Assembly (NCBI RefSeq): GCF_010725725.1
Contig: NZ_AP022599.1
Location: 4,960,001 to 5,024,000, forward strand
Reading direction: 5' to 3'
DNA: 64,000 nt
From: Mycolicibacterium pulveris
GTDB lineage: Bacteria; Actinomycetota; Actinomycetes; Mycobacteriales; Mycobacteriaceae
A program made the position numbers and the translations under genes. Below the pieces are notes generated by a model, which made no database searches, had not been told where the DNA came from, and was given only the letters and a program-made list of their open reading frames with translations. This document shows, in pieces, positions 36,194 to 45,189 of this stretch. Each line of letters begins with the position of its first letter. Positions within the stretch are counted from its first letter, which is position 1.

Positions 36194-36982
36194 CTACAGA
36201 ATGTCGAGCACTCTCGACCGGCCCAGGCTGCCCAGCGCGTACAGCGCACCGTCGGCGAGGTGACGGCGCCAAAGGCCTTCTGCGCCACTGACATCCCCAG
36301 CCTCGATCATGTCGATGAGCAGACCGTGAACCTCCATGGTGACGTCACCGAAATGCTGCCACTCGGGGTCTTGGCCGTCTGTGCGTGCGCGCGAGGAGTA
36401 ATCCTTGTCGATGATCTGGTTGACGATCTGATGCAGCAGGATCAACGTCTCGTTGCCGCTGAGCTCTACCAGGTCGGCGTGAAATGCCACGTGGACGGCC
36501 ACCTGCCGGTCCGGATCCGTGCCAGCCTCCTCGGCCTCCTTGATCCGCCGGCGCAGGCGCTCGATGTCAGCCTGGGTATGGGTGCGGGCCAGCCCGGCGG
36601 CGCACGGAACCTCGAGAACGGCGCGCACATCGTATACGTCAGCGGCCGGAGTTCCCTTGTACTGCAACAAGAGACCGGCGTATCGCGCCGCCACCTCGGC
36701 CGTCGGGGGTTGGACACGGGCGCCGCCGTGTACGCCGCGCTGAACCACGAGGAGGCCTTCGGCCTCCAGCACCCGGAAGGCCTCCCGAAGCGTTGGCCGC
36801 GATACGCCGAACTCGGTCATCAACGTGGACTCCGGCGGAAGCATCGCGCCGGCGGGCAGCTCGCCGCGGACGATCTGCTCCTTGATCGCGTTGGCCACGA
36901 GCTCGGCCATCTTCGGGAGGCGGACACGACGGTTGGCGGCGGATGGTTGGGCTTGTCCGTCGTCTGTTGCGGCGCGAGTCAC
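36194..36982 (-). CDS. GntR/FadR-family (FCD) transcriptional regulator 1
   Basis: The 262-residue regulator has an N-terminal winged helix (about residues 25-95) with GAMLPPESTLMTEFGVSRPTLREAF as the recognition unit, and a C-terminal FCD ligand-binding domain. In the latter, H-x-x-FH (HVAFHADLV) and VHGLLIDMIEAGD probably include the metal-binding His residues of the family. The recognition helix is nearly identical to that of the second GntR at 44446. GTG 36982 is chosen because GGAGG lies 5 bases upstream; the open frame to 37030 would start inside the operator. It likely represses the island and is relieved by an acyl-CoA intermediate. Confidence 0.85.
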   Translation of the reverse strand: MTRAATDDGQAQPSAANRRVRLPKMAELVANAIKEQIVRGELPAGAMLPPESTLMTEFGVSRPTLREAFRVLEAEGLLVVQRGVHGGARVQPPTAEVAARYAGLLLQYKGTPAADVYDVRAVLEVPCAAGLARTHTQADIERLRRRIKEAEEAGTDPDRQVAVHVAFHADLVELSGNETLILLHQIVNQIIDKDYSSRARTDGQDPEWQHFGDVTMEVHGLLIDMIEAGDVSGAEGLWRRHLADGALYALGSLGRSRVLDIL

Positions 36983-37032
36983 TACATCCTCCGTACCTGC
37001 CCGGCCGCCCGTCGGCATCAGACATTTCATAG

Positions 37033-37053
37033 CGATTATTTAGCTATATCATG
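37033..37053. promoter_or_regulatory. Candidate GntR operator upstream of GntR 1
   Basis: CGATTATTTAGCTATATCATG, with core AGCTA at 37042-37046, fills the space between the MaoC stop and the GntR start. This suggests autoregulation and a separate promoter from the MaoC gene. Confidence 0.5.
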
Positions 37054-37058
37054 CCACA

Positions 37059-37553
37059 TCAGGTCGTCGGCGCCGCTACCTGCGGCTCCGGCGTCGCGAA
37101 AATGATGCGAACGATCAGCTCGACGACTGCGGCCGGCTTGTCGGAGCCCTCGATTTCGACCGTATGGCGCACGGTGAGGTCGGCGGTGCCCTCCGCGGCC
37201 GTGGCGACATCGAGAAGATGGGACCGGGCCCGGATTCGGCTGCCTGCGACGACCGGCGCCAGGAAGCGCACCTTGTTCATGCCGTAGTTGATGCCCATCT
37301 TGCGGTTCGTGACGACGTAGTTCTCCTTGCACAGTGCGGGAATCAAGGCAAGGGTGAGAAAGCCGTGGGCAATCGTTGTGCCGTAAGGACTTTCGGCTTG
37401 TGCTCGGCGAGCATCCACATGGATCCACTGTTCGTCCTCGGTCACGGCGGCGAATTCGTCGATGCGCTGCTGTGTCACTTCCTTCCACGAGCTCACGCCC
37501 AGTTCCTGGCCGATCGATGCCACGGCGTCTTCTATGGAACTGATCACCTTCAC
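37059..37553 (-). CDS. MaoC-like hotdog-fold hydratase
   Basis: The 164-residue protein has the MaoC/NodN (R)-enoyl-CoA hydratase signature: TEDEQWIHVDARRAQAESPY followed by GTTIAHGFLTLALIP, with catalytic Asp and His in the usual positions. It hydrates an enoyl-CoA to a 3-hydroxyacyl-CoA. GTG 37553 has an AAAGGG ribosome binding site. It is divergent from the acyl-CoA dehydrogenase gene at 37698, with a candidate operator between them, which fits a dehydrogenation and hydration pair under common control. Confidence 0.87.
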   Translation of the reverse strand: MKVISSIEDAVASIGQELGVSSWKEVTQQRIDEFAAVTEDEQWIHVDARRAQAESPYGTTIAHGFLTLALIPALCKENYVVTNRKMGINYGMNKVRFLAPVVAGSRIRARSHLLDVATAAEGTADLTVRHTVEIEGSDKPAAVVELIVRIIFATPEPQVAAPTT

Positions 37554-37620
37554 GCCTGATCCCTTTCGCGGTCGCAAAATTCCGGCGAGGTGGCCTTCGC
37601 GCACCCACTGCGAGATAAAT

Positions 37621-37645
37621 CATATATATAGTTATATGCTTAGCC
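37621..37645. promoter_or_regulatory. Candidate GntR operator between MaoC and acyl-CoA dehydrogenase genes
   Basis: CATATATATAGTTATATGC shows the near-palindromic core ATATA-TAGT-TATAT in the 144-base divergent gap. The AGTTA core is at 37630-37634. It could control both directions. Confidence 0.5.
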
Positions 37646-37697
37646 GGGCTGCTGAACGGTGGCCCTTGTCTCTGACCGTCGCCGAGGAGCAAGTGGG

Positions 37698-38831
37698 ATG
37701 ACCGTGCCGTCATCAACCGAACGCCGCGAGCTGGCGAACGCGGTCCGCTCGGCATGCGAGCGGTTGGCGTCGGAAGAACGAGTTCGCGAAGTGGCCTTCG
37801 AGCTCGATGGGCGCGCACGTGGCTTCGACACCACGCTGTGGAAGGTGTTGTGCGATCAGATCGGTGTGGCGACGATCGCGCTTCCGGAGGCATGCGGCGG
37901 GTCCGGCTACGGCGTGACAGCGCTCGGAATCGTCGCACACGAGCTGGGTCGGGTGCTCGCACCGGTCCCTCTGGTCGCCTCGGCGGTCCTCGCAAGCGGT
38001 CTCCTGCTGGACGCGGGCGCATCCGCCGACCTGCTGACCGGACTTTCCGACGGTTCGCGCACGGCCGCGGCCGTCCTGGCCGGCGACGGCGGCCTCTGGG
38101 CCACGGCTGCCGTTGCACTGCGGGCCGAGCGTACCGGTGACACCTGGGCGGTCACCGGGTCGGCGCGCCACGTACTCAACGGGGTTGCCGCCGACATGCT
38201 CGTCGTGGCCGCGAGAGCGGAGGGCGAGCTCAAGCTGTTCTTGATCGAAACCGCGGCGCCGGGAGTGGCGATCGAGGTAGAGCGCGTTCTCGATGCGACG
38301 CGTCCGATGGCCGGAATCAGCCTGGATCAAGCGCCCGCCGGGCTTCTGCACCCCCGTGGCCGGGTCGAGGGGCTCATCGAACGCCACGTCCGGCGCGCGC
38401 TGGCGGTGCTGTCGGCGGAACAGGTCGGTGCCTGTGAGCGCATCCTCGAGATTGCCACGGATTACGCGTGCACCCGCGAACAGTTCGGACGGCCGATCGG
38501 CAGTTTCCAAGCGGTCAAGCACCGGTGCGCCGACATGCTCGTGAGCCTCGAGTGGGCACGCTCGGCGTCTCAATCGGCGTTACGGGCACTCGACGACGAC
38601 ACCCCGGAGGCCAATTGGTTGCCGTCACTGGCCAAGGCGGTGTGCTCGGAAGCCCTGCGTGATGCCGCTCATTCGAATCTTCAGATCCACGGTGGTATCG
38701 GCTACACATGGGAGAGCTCGGCCGGGCTCTACCTGAAACGGGCCAGGACCGATGAAGTGCTCTTCGGTCGCCCTGCCCAGCATTGGGATCTGTTGGGGGC
38801 CGAGGTCATTGGGGCCAGTACGCGGGTGTAG
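37698..38831 (+). CDS. Acyl-CoA dehydrogenase family subunit (heteromer partner, pair 1)
   Basis: The 377-residue FAD protein has the acyl-CoA dehydrogenase fold with EACGGSGYGVTALGIVAHELG near the N-terminus. The C-terminal FAD-contact helix reads TREQFGRPIGSFQAVKH, followed by IHGGIGYTWES. The middle beta-domain is poorly conserved and lacks the usual SEPxxGSD stretch, as in the weaker subunit of ChsE-type alpha2beta2 dehydrogenases of steroid degradation. ATG 37698 with GGAG upstream is preferred over 37659. The likely partner is the next gene, although an operator-like motif lies between them. Confidence 0.85.
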   Translation: MTVPSSTERRELANAVRSACERLASEERVREVAFELDGRARGFDTTLWKVLCDQIGVATIALPEACGGSGYGVTALGIVAHELGRVLAPVPLVASAVLASGLLLDAGASADLLTGLSDGSRTAAAVLAGDGGLWATAAVALRAERTGDTWAVTGSARHVLNGVAADMLVVAARAEGELKLFLIETAAPGVAIEVERVLDATRPMAGISLDQAPAGLLHPRGRVEGLIERHVRRALAVLSAEQVGACERILEIATDYACTREQFGRPIGSFQAVKHRCADMLVSLEWARSASQSALRALDDDTPEANWLPSLAKAVCSEALRDAAHSNLQIHGGIGYTWESSAGLYLKRARTDEVLFGRPAQHWDLLGAEVIGASTRV

Positions 38832-38880
38832 CGGCGGCACAGGAACCGAAGCTTGCCCGACCGGCGAACGGCAAGCTAAG

Positions 38881-38902
38881 CTTAAATAGCTAAATATTTA
38901 TC
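38881..38902. promoter_or_regulatory. Candidate GntR operator before second acyl-CoA dehydrogenase
   Basis: CTTAAATAGCTAAATATTTA, with core AGCTA at 38888-38892, lies in the 92-base gap between the two dehydrogenase genes. It implies a separate promoter for the downstream six-gene run. Confidence 0.5.
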
Positions 38903-38923
38903 TCTCTACGGGAGGCGGGTGCG

Positions 38924-40087
38924 GTGCCAACAGCGGGGCGCGGCGCAACCGCGCAGATCTCGGTGGAGGACGGTGCGCAGCTGCGCGAAGAGGTGCACCG
39001 CTTCCTCGAATCGGCGCCCCGGCCGGCCGGGTTGCGGGACTACGGCGCCACGCCGACCGTCGAGGATGTCGAAGCCGGCCGCAAGTGGCATCGCTATCTG
39101 GCCGAACACGGCTACACCTGCCTGCACTGGCCACGTGAATACGGCGGGGCCGAGGCATCGGTGTTGTTTCAGGGGATTTTCGCCGAAGAGTGTGCGCGAG
39201 CCGGGGTCCCGCGACAGCTCAACATCACCAGCGTCGACCTTGTCGGCCCGGTCTTGATCGAGTTCGGGACAGCGCAGCAACGGCGGCGCTTCCTTGAACC
39301 GATCCGGCTCGGTGACGAGATTTGGTCGCAGCTCTTCTCCGAACCCGGTGCCGGCTCGGACCTCGCGGCGCTGCGCACCAGAGCCGAACGCACCTCGCGG
39401 GGCTGGCGGGTCGATGGCCAAAAAGTCTGGAGTTCCGCCGCCGCCGTCGCCGACTACGGGCTGTTGCTGGCACGTACCGGACCGCGCAAACACCTCGACC
39501 TCTCCATGTTCGCGGTGCCCATGGACGCCCCCGGCATCTCCGTGCGTCCGCTGGTGCAGATCGACGCCGAAAGCAAGTTCAACGAAGTGTTCCTCGAGGG
39601 TGTCGAGCTCGGATCAGACGCCCTCATCGGTGAAGTCGGTCAGGGCTGGGAGATCGCGCTGGTGGCGCTCGGCCGGGAACGGCTGACGCTTGGTGCGCAG
39701 GCGGTTTCGATGTTTCGGTTCCACGAAGAGTTGCTCGACGCCGCGCGTGCGCATGGCACGCTCGACCCGGCGCTCTCGCGGTCCATGACCAGGCTCTGGG
39801 CTCGGCTGTGGCTGCTCCGGTCCACGTGGCAGCGCGCGATCGACGACGGCAATCTGACCTCACCGGCGTTCTCGGTGCTCAAGCTGATGACATCGGAGAC
39901 CGATCGAGACCTCGGGGATATGGCGACCGACGTGCTCGGAGTGGATGCCTGTGTCGATCCCGTCGACGACGACCTGGTCAAACACATGCTCGTCGGCCGG
40001 GCACAGACGATTCTCGGCGGTACAAGCGAAATCCAGCGCAACATCCTCGGCGAGCGTGTCCTCGGATTACCCAAAGAGCCGCAGTGA
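38924..40087 (+). CDS. Acyl-CoA dehydrogenase (pair 1, full FAD and substrate motifs)
   Basis: The 387-residue enzyme has the complete family motifs: QLFSEPGAGSDLAALRTRAE, DGQKVWSSAA and the C-terminal ILGGTSEIQRNILGERVLGLP. It introduces an alpha,beta double bond into an acyl-CoA. GTG 38924 has a GGGAGG ribosome binding site. The gene overlaps the CoA-transferase gene (GTGA). Pairing with 37698 is inferred from adjacency and from the complementary conservation of the two proteins. Confidence 0.88.
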   Translation: MPTAGRGATAQISVEDGAQLREEVHRFLESAPRPAGLRDYGATPTVEDVEAGRKWHRYLAEHGYTCLHWPREYGGAEASVLFQGIFAEECARAGVPRQLNITSVDLVGPVLIEFGTAQQRRRFLEPIRLGDEIWSQLFSEPGAGSDLAALRTRAERTSRGWRVDGQKVWSSAAAVADYGLLLARTGPRKHLDLSMFAVPMDAPGISVRPLVQIDAESKFNEVFLEGVELGSDALIGEVGQGWEIALVALGRERLTLGAQAVSMFRFHEELLDAARAHGTLDPALSRSMTRLWARLWLLRSTWQRAIDDGNLTSPAFSVLKLMTSETDRDLGDMATDVLGVDACVDPVDDDLVKHMLVGRAQTILGGTSEIQRNILGERVLGLPKEPQ

Positions 40088-41289
40088 GTTCCGCACTGGT
40101 AGCCAGATTGTCGAGCCGGCTTCGCCCGGGCAGCACTGTCGCGCTGGGTGACGGTGCCGGTGCGTTGCGCCGGCTGACCGACGGGACCTCGGTGGGAGCT
40201 GCCATCAGCGCCGCTGCACGTGCCGTCGGTTCGGTGCGGTTGCTGCTCGGCTGGATGCCCCGCGCGCCCGAGGGTATCGAGCCCGACGCCTTCAGCGAAG
40301 TGATCGCCCTGATGCCGGGCTGGGGATTGCGCGCCGTGATGCGTTGCCCCAACGCGCGATTCGTCCCCAGCAGCGTGGCCGGCTGGCCGGCACTGCTCCG
40401 TGGTCCCCTGCGGCCTGCCGTACTCGTCACCCGCCTCGTGCGCGGGGGCCGAGGACTGCAGTTCGGCGCGGAAGTGTCCTACCAGCGCACACTCGTCGAC
40501 GCAGGCGTGGAAGTTCTGGGGGTAATCGATGACACGGCACCACGAGCCAGCGCGCTGCCGCCGATCGACGACGAACAGGTCCGTGTCGTCGGTTACTGCG
40601 ATGACGGCCCCGCCGAGCTGTCCGGTAAGGCACCCGACTCCACCGATGACGCGCTAGCCGATGCGGTGCTCAAGTTCATCCCTGCCGGCGCCCGACTTCA
40701 GTATGGACCCGGTTCGGTGGGTACGGCGTTGCTGCGCCGAGCACAGGTGCCGCTACGAATCGATACCGGCATGCTCACCGACGCGGTGGTCGACCTGGAT
40801 CGTCGCGGATTGCTGGAAGGCACGCCGTCGGCCACGTACCTGGCGGGAACCGACAAACTGTACCGCTGGGCGGATGACCGCGCGATACTGCGAGGAATCG
40901 AATTCACCCACGACCAAACCCGGTTGGCCCACGACGACGGGCCGTTCATAGCCGTGAACACCGCCGTTGAGATCGATCCCGTAGGTCAGGTCAACGTCGA
41001 AGGGATCGGCGCCGACGTCATCGGCGGTATCGGAGGGCACCCCGACTTCTGCGCCGCGGCCCGCATCAGCCATGGCGGCCTGTCGATCATCGCCGTTCGG
41101 TCCGCGACCGGGCGGGCTCCGCTCGTGCCGGAACTCAGCAGACCGGTGTCCACCTCTGCCCACACGATCGATCTCATCGTCACCGAATCCGGCCACGTCG
41201 ACCTGCGCACCGCGGACTGGTCGGAGCGCCGCAAGCTGGTCGCCGACTTGTTCTCTACCGCAAGGAGTCACATCAATGCCGGCACTTGA
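40084..41289 (+). CDS. Acetyl-CoA hydrolase/CoA-transferase family protein
   Basis: The 401-residue protein shows the two-domain fold of the acetyl-CoA hydrolase/4-hydroxybutyrate CoA-transferase family. The C-terminal signature has GGIGGHPDFCAAARISHGG, SIIAVRS and the ending IVTESGHVDLR. It probably moves CoA between a pathway acid and acyl-CoA. GTG 40084 overlaps the upstream stop. A CoA-transferase inside a beta-oxidation operon is unusual and may activate or release a late intermediate. The reaction is not known. Confidence 0.78.
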   Translation: MSSALVARLSSRLRPGSTVALGDGAGALRRLTDGTSVGAAISAAARAVGSVRLLLGWMPRAPEGIEPDAFSEVIALMPGWGLRAVMRCPNARFVPSSVAGWPALLRGPLRPAVLVTRLVRGGRGLQFGAEVSYQRTLVDAGVEVLGVIDDTAPRASALPPIDDEQVRVVGYCDDGPAELSGKAPDSTDDALADAVLKFIPAGARLQYGPGSVGTALLRRAQVPLRIDTGMLTDAVVDLDRRGLLEGTPSATYLAGTDKLYRWADDRAILRGIEFTHDQTRLAHDDGPFIAVNTAVEIDPVGQVNVEGIGADVIGGIGGHPDFCAAARISHGGLSIIAVRSATGRAPLVPELSRPVSTSAHTIDLIVTESGHVDLRTADWSERRKLVADLFSTARSHINAGT

Positions 41290-42172
41290 CGGCCGTGTAG
41301 TACTAGTTACCGGAGGCGGGCGAGGAATCGGCCGATCTCACTGCCTCGCGTTGGCCGCGGAGGGTGCGGCCGTGGTGGTGAACGACCCCGGTGTCGGGAA
41401 GGACGGCAGCGGCGGGGACGCCGGACCCGCCGCCGACGTCGTGGCCGAGATCGAGGAGGCCGGCGGAAAGGCGCTGGCCCACAACGGTTCGGTGACATCA
41501 TGGAACGATGTAGCCGACATGGTCGACGCGGCCGTCTCGACCTTCGGCACCCTGACCGGGGTGGTGAACAACGCGGGCATCGTCCGCGATGCGATGTTGA
41601 CCAATGCCAGCGAAGCCGACTGGGACGCCGTGATCGACGTGCATCTGAAGGGTACGTTCGCCGTGACCAAACACGCGGGGACCTACTGGCGGTCACAAAT
41701 GAAGGCAGGCAGGCCGATCGACGCCCATATCGTGAACACGGTTTCCGGCGCCGGGCTTTGGGGCAATGTCGGTCAGGCCGCCTATGGCGCGGCCAAAGCC
41801 GCGATCGCCAACCTCACCGTCGTCTCCGCGCTGGAGATGCGCCGCTACGGCGTTTCGGTCAATGCCATCTCACCGCTGGCAACCACCAGAATCAGCGAAG
41901 GGTATTTCGGCGGCCGGACCGACGATTCCGCGCTGGACCCCCGACGAAGCTCTGCAGTGGTCGCCTGGTTGCAGTCCGGCGAGTCGTCCTGGTTGACGGG
42001 GCAGATACTGCGGATCAACGGCCACCGACTCAGCCGGATTGACGGATTCACCGAAGCCGCTACCAGTTATACCGCTAAAAACGGTGTGCACCTTGAGTTT
42101 TCGGAGGTCGGCCGAGCAGTCAGCTGGATTTGGGGCACCTCGCCGCGAGGCCTGACGGATACGGCCGGCTGA
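41276..42172 (+). CDS. SDR family 3-hydroxyacyl-CoA dehydrogenase-like protein
   Basis: The 298-residue SDR has VLVTGGGRGIGRSHCLALAAEGAAVVVND (residues about 8-36), which resembles the dehydrogenase part of HSD17B4-type multifunctional enzymes. The catalytic Y-x3-K is YGAAK, and NNAG is present. It likely oxidises a 3-hydroxyacyl-CoA or a ring hydroxyl. ATG 41276 with AAGGAG upstream lies inside the 3' end of the CoA-transferase gene (14-base overlap). Confidence 0.87.
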   Translation: MPALDGRVVLVTGGGRGIGRSHCLALAAEGAAVVVNDPGVGKDGSGGDAGPAADVVAEIEEAGGKALAHNGSVTSWNDVADMVDAAVSTFGTLTGVVNNAGIVRDAMLTNASEADWDAVIDVHLKGTFAVTKHAGTYWRSQMKAGRPIDAHIVNTVSGAGLWGNVGQAAYGAAKAAIANLTVVSALEMRRYGVSVNAISPLATTRISEGYFGGRTDDSALDPRRSSAVVAWLQSGESSWLTGQILRINGHRLSRIDGFTEAATSYTAKNGVHLEFSEVGRAVSWIWGTSPRGLTDTAG

Positions 42173-42191
42173 TTTCCTGGACGGAGGTTCG

Positions 42192-43391
42192 ATGTCCCCG
42201 ATCACACCTGAGTGCGCACATCGGTACGTAACCGATGTCGCCTTCTATGAGCAGGGGTTGCGACAGTACCTTGCCGATCTGGACTGGGCACAGGACTGGA
42301 GAAGCGCGGCGTTCGACTGTACGGAAGACGCGATGGCGCACGACGCCGACATCCTGGGCAGGCTGTACGAGGCCGGCTGGAACCGGTTCGGCTGGCCCGC
42401 CGCGGCGGGGGGCCTCGGCGGAAACGAAATCCATCGAGCGGTCTTCTACCAAGAGCTTTCGCAAGCGCAACTGCCTGTGCCTGCACAACTGTGGACGCTC
42501 GAGACATTGGGGCCGACCCTGTTGAAGTTCGCCCCAGATGTCGGCGCCGAGTACCTCCCCCGCTACCTCGGTGGCCTCGAGTGGTGGGGCCAGTGCTTTT
42601 CCGAACCGGATTCTGGAAGCGACCTCGCCGGGCTCCGCACCAGAGCGCTGGACCACGGCGATGCTGGCTTCAGCATCAATGGCCAGAAGATCTGGACGAG
42701 CCAGGGGGCGACCGCAACCCGGTTGCTCGTGCTCGCCCGCACCGGGTCCCAGGAAAGCCGCCATCGGGGCTTGAGCATGTTCTTCACCGATGTCGACACC
42801 GCGGGCGTGACCGTACGACCCATCGCGCTCGCCGGTGGGCGCAGAGAACTCGCCGAGGTGTTCTTCGATGACGTGCGGGTGCCGCGTGATCGTCTTGTCG
42901 GCGACCTCGGGTGCGGCTGGGCTGCGGCGATGTACCTGATGCAGTTCGAACGGGGAATGTACGGCTACGGCGTGACCACCAAGATGCTCACCATGCTGGG
43001 CCGACTGCGAGATGCGCTGTCGGAGAGGGCGTGCACGGTGGCCGATCGAGTGCGCTTCGCGCAGGTGTACATCGACGTTCTCGCTGCTGAGGCGCGCTCA
43101 GCGGGCACGGTGCGCCGCCTCGCCGCCGGAGACGTGATCGGCCCGGACAGCAGCGTCGACAAGCTGCTGTTCGGCCGGGCCGAAAAGGACGTCAACGATC
43201 TGATCTTCGACATGCGGCACGGCGCGCTGGCATTCGGTGAAACCAAGAGCAGCGCTGAGGAACTCGATACCGCACGTGCCGAGTGGTGGTATTCGCGAGC
43301 CGCGACGATCATGGGTGGCTCCGCCGAGGTTCAGCGGGGCATCGTCGCCGACCACGTCCTCGACCTGCCGAGGGAGGTGAGGCCGAAGTGA
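42192..43391 (+). CDS. Acyl-CoA dehydrogenase (pair 2, full motifs)
   Basis: The 399-residue dehydrogenase contains QCFSEPDSGSDLAGLRTRA, NGQKIWTSQGA and the C-terminal IMGGSAEVQRGIVADHVLDLP. A good ribosome binding site (GGACGGAGG) precedes ATG 42192. It overlaps the next gene by 4 bases (GTGA), and together they form the second heteromeric pair of the island. Confidence 0.88.
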   Translation: MSPITPECAHRYVTDVAFYEQGLRQYLADLDWAQDWRSAAFDCTEDAMAHDADILGRLYEAGWNRFGWPAAAGGLGGNEIHRAVFYQELSQAQLPVPAQLWTLETLGPTLLKFAPDVGAEYLPRYLGGLEWWGQCFSEPDSGSDLAGLRTRALDHGDAGFSINGQKIWTSQGATATRLLVLARTGSQESRHRGLSMFFTDVDTAGVTVRPIALAGGRRELAEVFFDDVRVPRDRLVGDLGCGWAAAMYLMQFERGMYGYGVTTKMLTMLGRLRDALSERACTVADRVRFAQVYIDVLAAEARSAGTVRRLAAGDVIGPDSSVDKLLFGRAEKDVNDLIFDMRHGALAFGETKSSAEELDTARAEWWYSRAATIMGGSAEVQRGIVADHVLDLPREVRPK

Positions 43392-44371
43392 AGTCCGAAC
43401 TGCACGATGAATCCTGGTCGATGATCGAAGACGCGGTCTCGAGGTTGTTCACCGAGATCGCGGGCGTCGGCCACGCTCCGATCGCCGCACGGCTGGCTCG
43501 ACTGGGGTGGGCCGATATCGAAGCGACGTACCCGGACCGGGCGTGCCAACTGCTGTTTGATGCCCAGGGCCGCATGCTGACCCATACCGATTGCCTGCAC
43601 CAGGTGATGTTGGCCGAGCTCACCGGACGCCTCGATGAACCGGTGGACGGACTGGTATTGCCCGGCCCGTCGGACAGCTGCGCGCCCGCTTCGCAGGACG
43701 GACAGATACGAGGTGTCGTGATCGGCCCGCCCGCCGGAGTCCTTGTCGTGCCTGTGGCGGGCGCCGACGGAGTATCGCTTGGCGTGGTGGATGCCGATGA
43801 CCTCCAGACCGCGGCCCTGAACACCTTCGACCCCTCCGTGTGCTGGCACCTGGTCAGCGGACAGCTCGCAGGACCGCTGGTCGACGCCACCAAGGAATGG
43901 CCTCTCGCTGTTGCTGCCGCCCACCGCGCGCTGGCCACTGAGTTGGTTGCGATATCTGATGAGATCCTGTGCATCGCAATCGAACACGCGAAGGTACGCA
44001 TCCAGTTCGGGATGGCGATCGGGTCGTTCCAATCGGTTCGGCACGCACTGGCCGAGGTGGCCGCCAAGTTGGAGGGCGTTCGTGCGCTTGTCGGCGAATC
44101 GTGGCGGCACCGCGATCGGCTCATCGCACAGGCAGCCAAGGCCGCAGCCGGTCGTGCGCACCGAGCCGTGTCCGAAACGGCGATGCAGGTGTGCGGCGCC
44201 ATCGGCCTCACCGACGAGCACGATCTGCATCGCTACGTCGCTCGTGGGATACAGGTGGACGCCTTGTGCGGCTCCCACCGGCAACTCGAGGAGGCGGTGG
44301 CGGAGCGGGTGTTCGCCGACGGCGCCACGGGAACCGGGTTGCCACCGGCGGTGACCTGGGACGGGGGATGA
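43388..44371 (+). CDS. Acyl-CoA dehydrogenase family partner subunit (pair 2)
   Basis: The 327-residue protein is a shortened family member. The C-terminal helix motif KVRIQFGMAIGSFQSVRHALAEV is clear, and CGAIGLTDEHDLHRYVARG replaces the canonical GGxGYTxE stretch. The N-terminal and middle domains are strongly diverged, with no SEPxxGSD. It fits the non-catalytic or half-site subunit of an alpha2beta2 enzyme. It is the last gene of the plus-strand run, 74 bases before the second GntR gene. Confidence 0.8.
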   Translation: MKSELHDESWSMIEDAVSRLFTEIAGVGHAPIAARLARLGWADIEATYPDRACQLLFDAQGRMLTHTDCLHQVMLAELTGRLDEPVDGLVLPGPSDSCAPASQDGQIRGVVIGPPAGVLVVPVAGADGVSLGVVDADDLQTAALNTFDPSVCWHLVSGQLAGPLVDATKEWPLAVAAAHRALATELVAISDEILCIAIEHAKVRIQFGMAIGSFQSVRHALAEVAAKLEGVRALVGESWRHRDRLIAQAAKAAAGRAHRAVSETAMQVCGAIGLTDEHDLHRYVARGIQVDALCGSHRQLEEAVAERVFADGATGTGLPPAVTWDGG

Positions 44372-44400
44372 CACGGACTGCTACATACGTGGGCTAATGT

Positions 44401-44420
44401 GTCAAACAGTTAAGTGGTTT
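44401..44420. promoter_or_regulatory. Candidate GntR operator upstream of GntR 2
   Basis: TCAAACAGTTAAGTGGTTTT shares CAAACAGTTAA with the site before the mce operon. The AGTTA core is at 44408-44412, about 35 bases before the start codon, which fits autoregulation. Confidence 0.45.
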
Positions 44421-44445
44421 TACACCAGGCAGGGCGGAGAGCGAT

Positions 44446-45186
44446 GTGGAAGTCACCAATCTGCGTGAACCGAAGATGGCGAACAGGGTCGCCGCCGCAC
44501 TGCGGAAGATGATCGTTCGCGGCGAGATCCCCGAAGGCACCATGCTGCCGCCGGAATCGGAACTGATGGAACGGTTCGGCGTGTCGCGACCGACGCTGCG
44601 CGAGGCGTTCCGCGTCCTCGAATCCGAGGACCTGCTCCACATTCGCCGGGGTGTGCGTGGGGGCGCCCAAGTCACACGGCCGAAGCGCGAAACCCTGGCC
44701 CGGTTCGCCGGTTTGATCCTGGAGAGCGAGGGCGTGACGGTGAAGGATGTCTACGACGCCCGTATCGCGCTCGAGGTGCCGATGGTGGTGGAGCTGGCCG
44801 AGGAGCAGGACCCGAAAGTGATCGCTCAGCTCGAGGAGATCATCGAGCGCGAGTCGCAGCTCGAGCCGGGACCCCAGGCGGTCGACCAACTGACCGATTT
44901 CCATGCGGCGATTGCACGACTCTCGAACATCAAGACGCTGCAGATCGTCAGCGAGATGCTGCACCACATCATCGAGAAGGCCAATCGATCGCTACAGCCC
45001 ACGGTGGGGCCCCGCGCCGAACAGGCGGCGCGGCGATCCGCGAAGACTCATCGGATGATCTTGGAGCTGATCAAGGCTGGCGAAGCCGAGAAGGCCGGTG
45101 AGCTGTGGCGGCGCCACTTGGAGAAGGCCGAAGAATATCTGTTCGCCGGTTCGGAGTTGGGGACCATCGTCGAACTTCTCGAATAA
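44446..45186 (+). CDS. GntR/FadR-family (FCD) transcriptional regulator 2
   Basis: The 246-residue regulator has a winged helix at residues about 8-78 with GTMLPPESELMERFGVSRPTLREAF, almost the same recognition unit as regulator 1. The FCD domain follows (DVYDARIALEVPMVVELAEE, DFHAAIARLSNIKTL). GTG 44446 has GGAGAG upstream. It ends 3 bases from the convergent enoyl-CoA hydratase gene. Both regulators probably read the same AGYTA-centred motif and respond to pathway acyl-CoA. Confidence 0.87.
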   Translation: MEVTNLREPKMANRVAAALRKMIVRGEIPEGTMLPPESELMERFGVSRPTLREAFRVLESEDLLHIRRGVRGGAQVTRPKRETLARFAGLILESEGVTVKDVYDARIALEVPMVVELAEEQDPKVIAQLEEIIERESQLEPGPQAVDQLTDFHAAIARLSNIKTLQIVSEMLHHIIEKANRSLQPTVGPRAEQAARRSAKTHRMILELIKAGEAEKAGELWRRHLEKAEEYLFAGSELGTIVELLE

Positions 45187-45189
45187 CGA

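Noticed and set aside
39808..41289. 493-codon version of the CoA-transferase gene
   Set aside because: The first roughly 90 residues are an out-of-frame reading of the dehydrogenase gene. GTG 40084 overlaps its stop and fits the family length.
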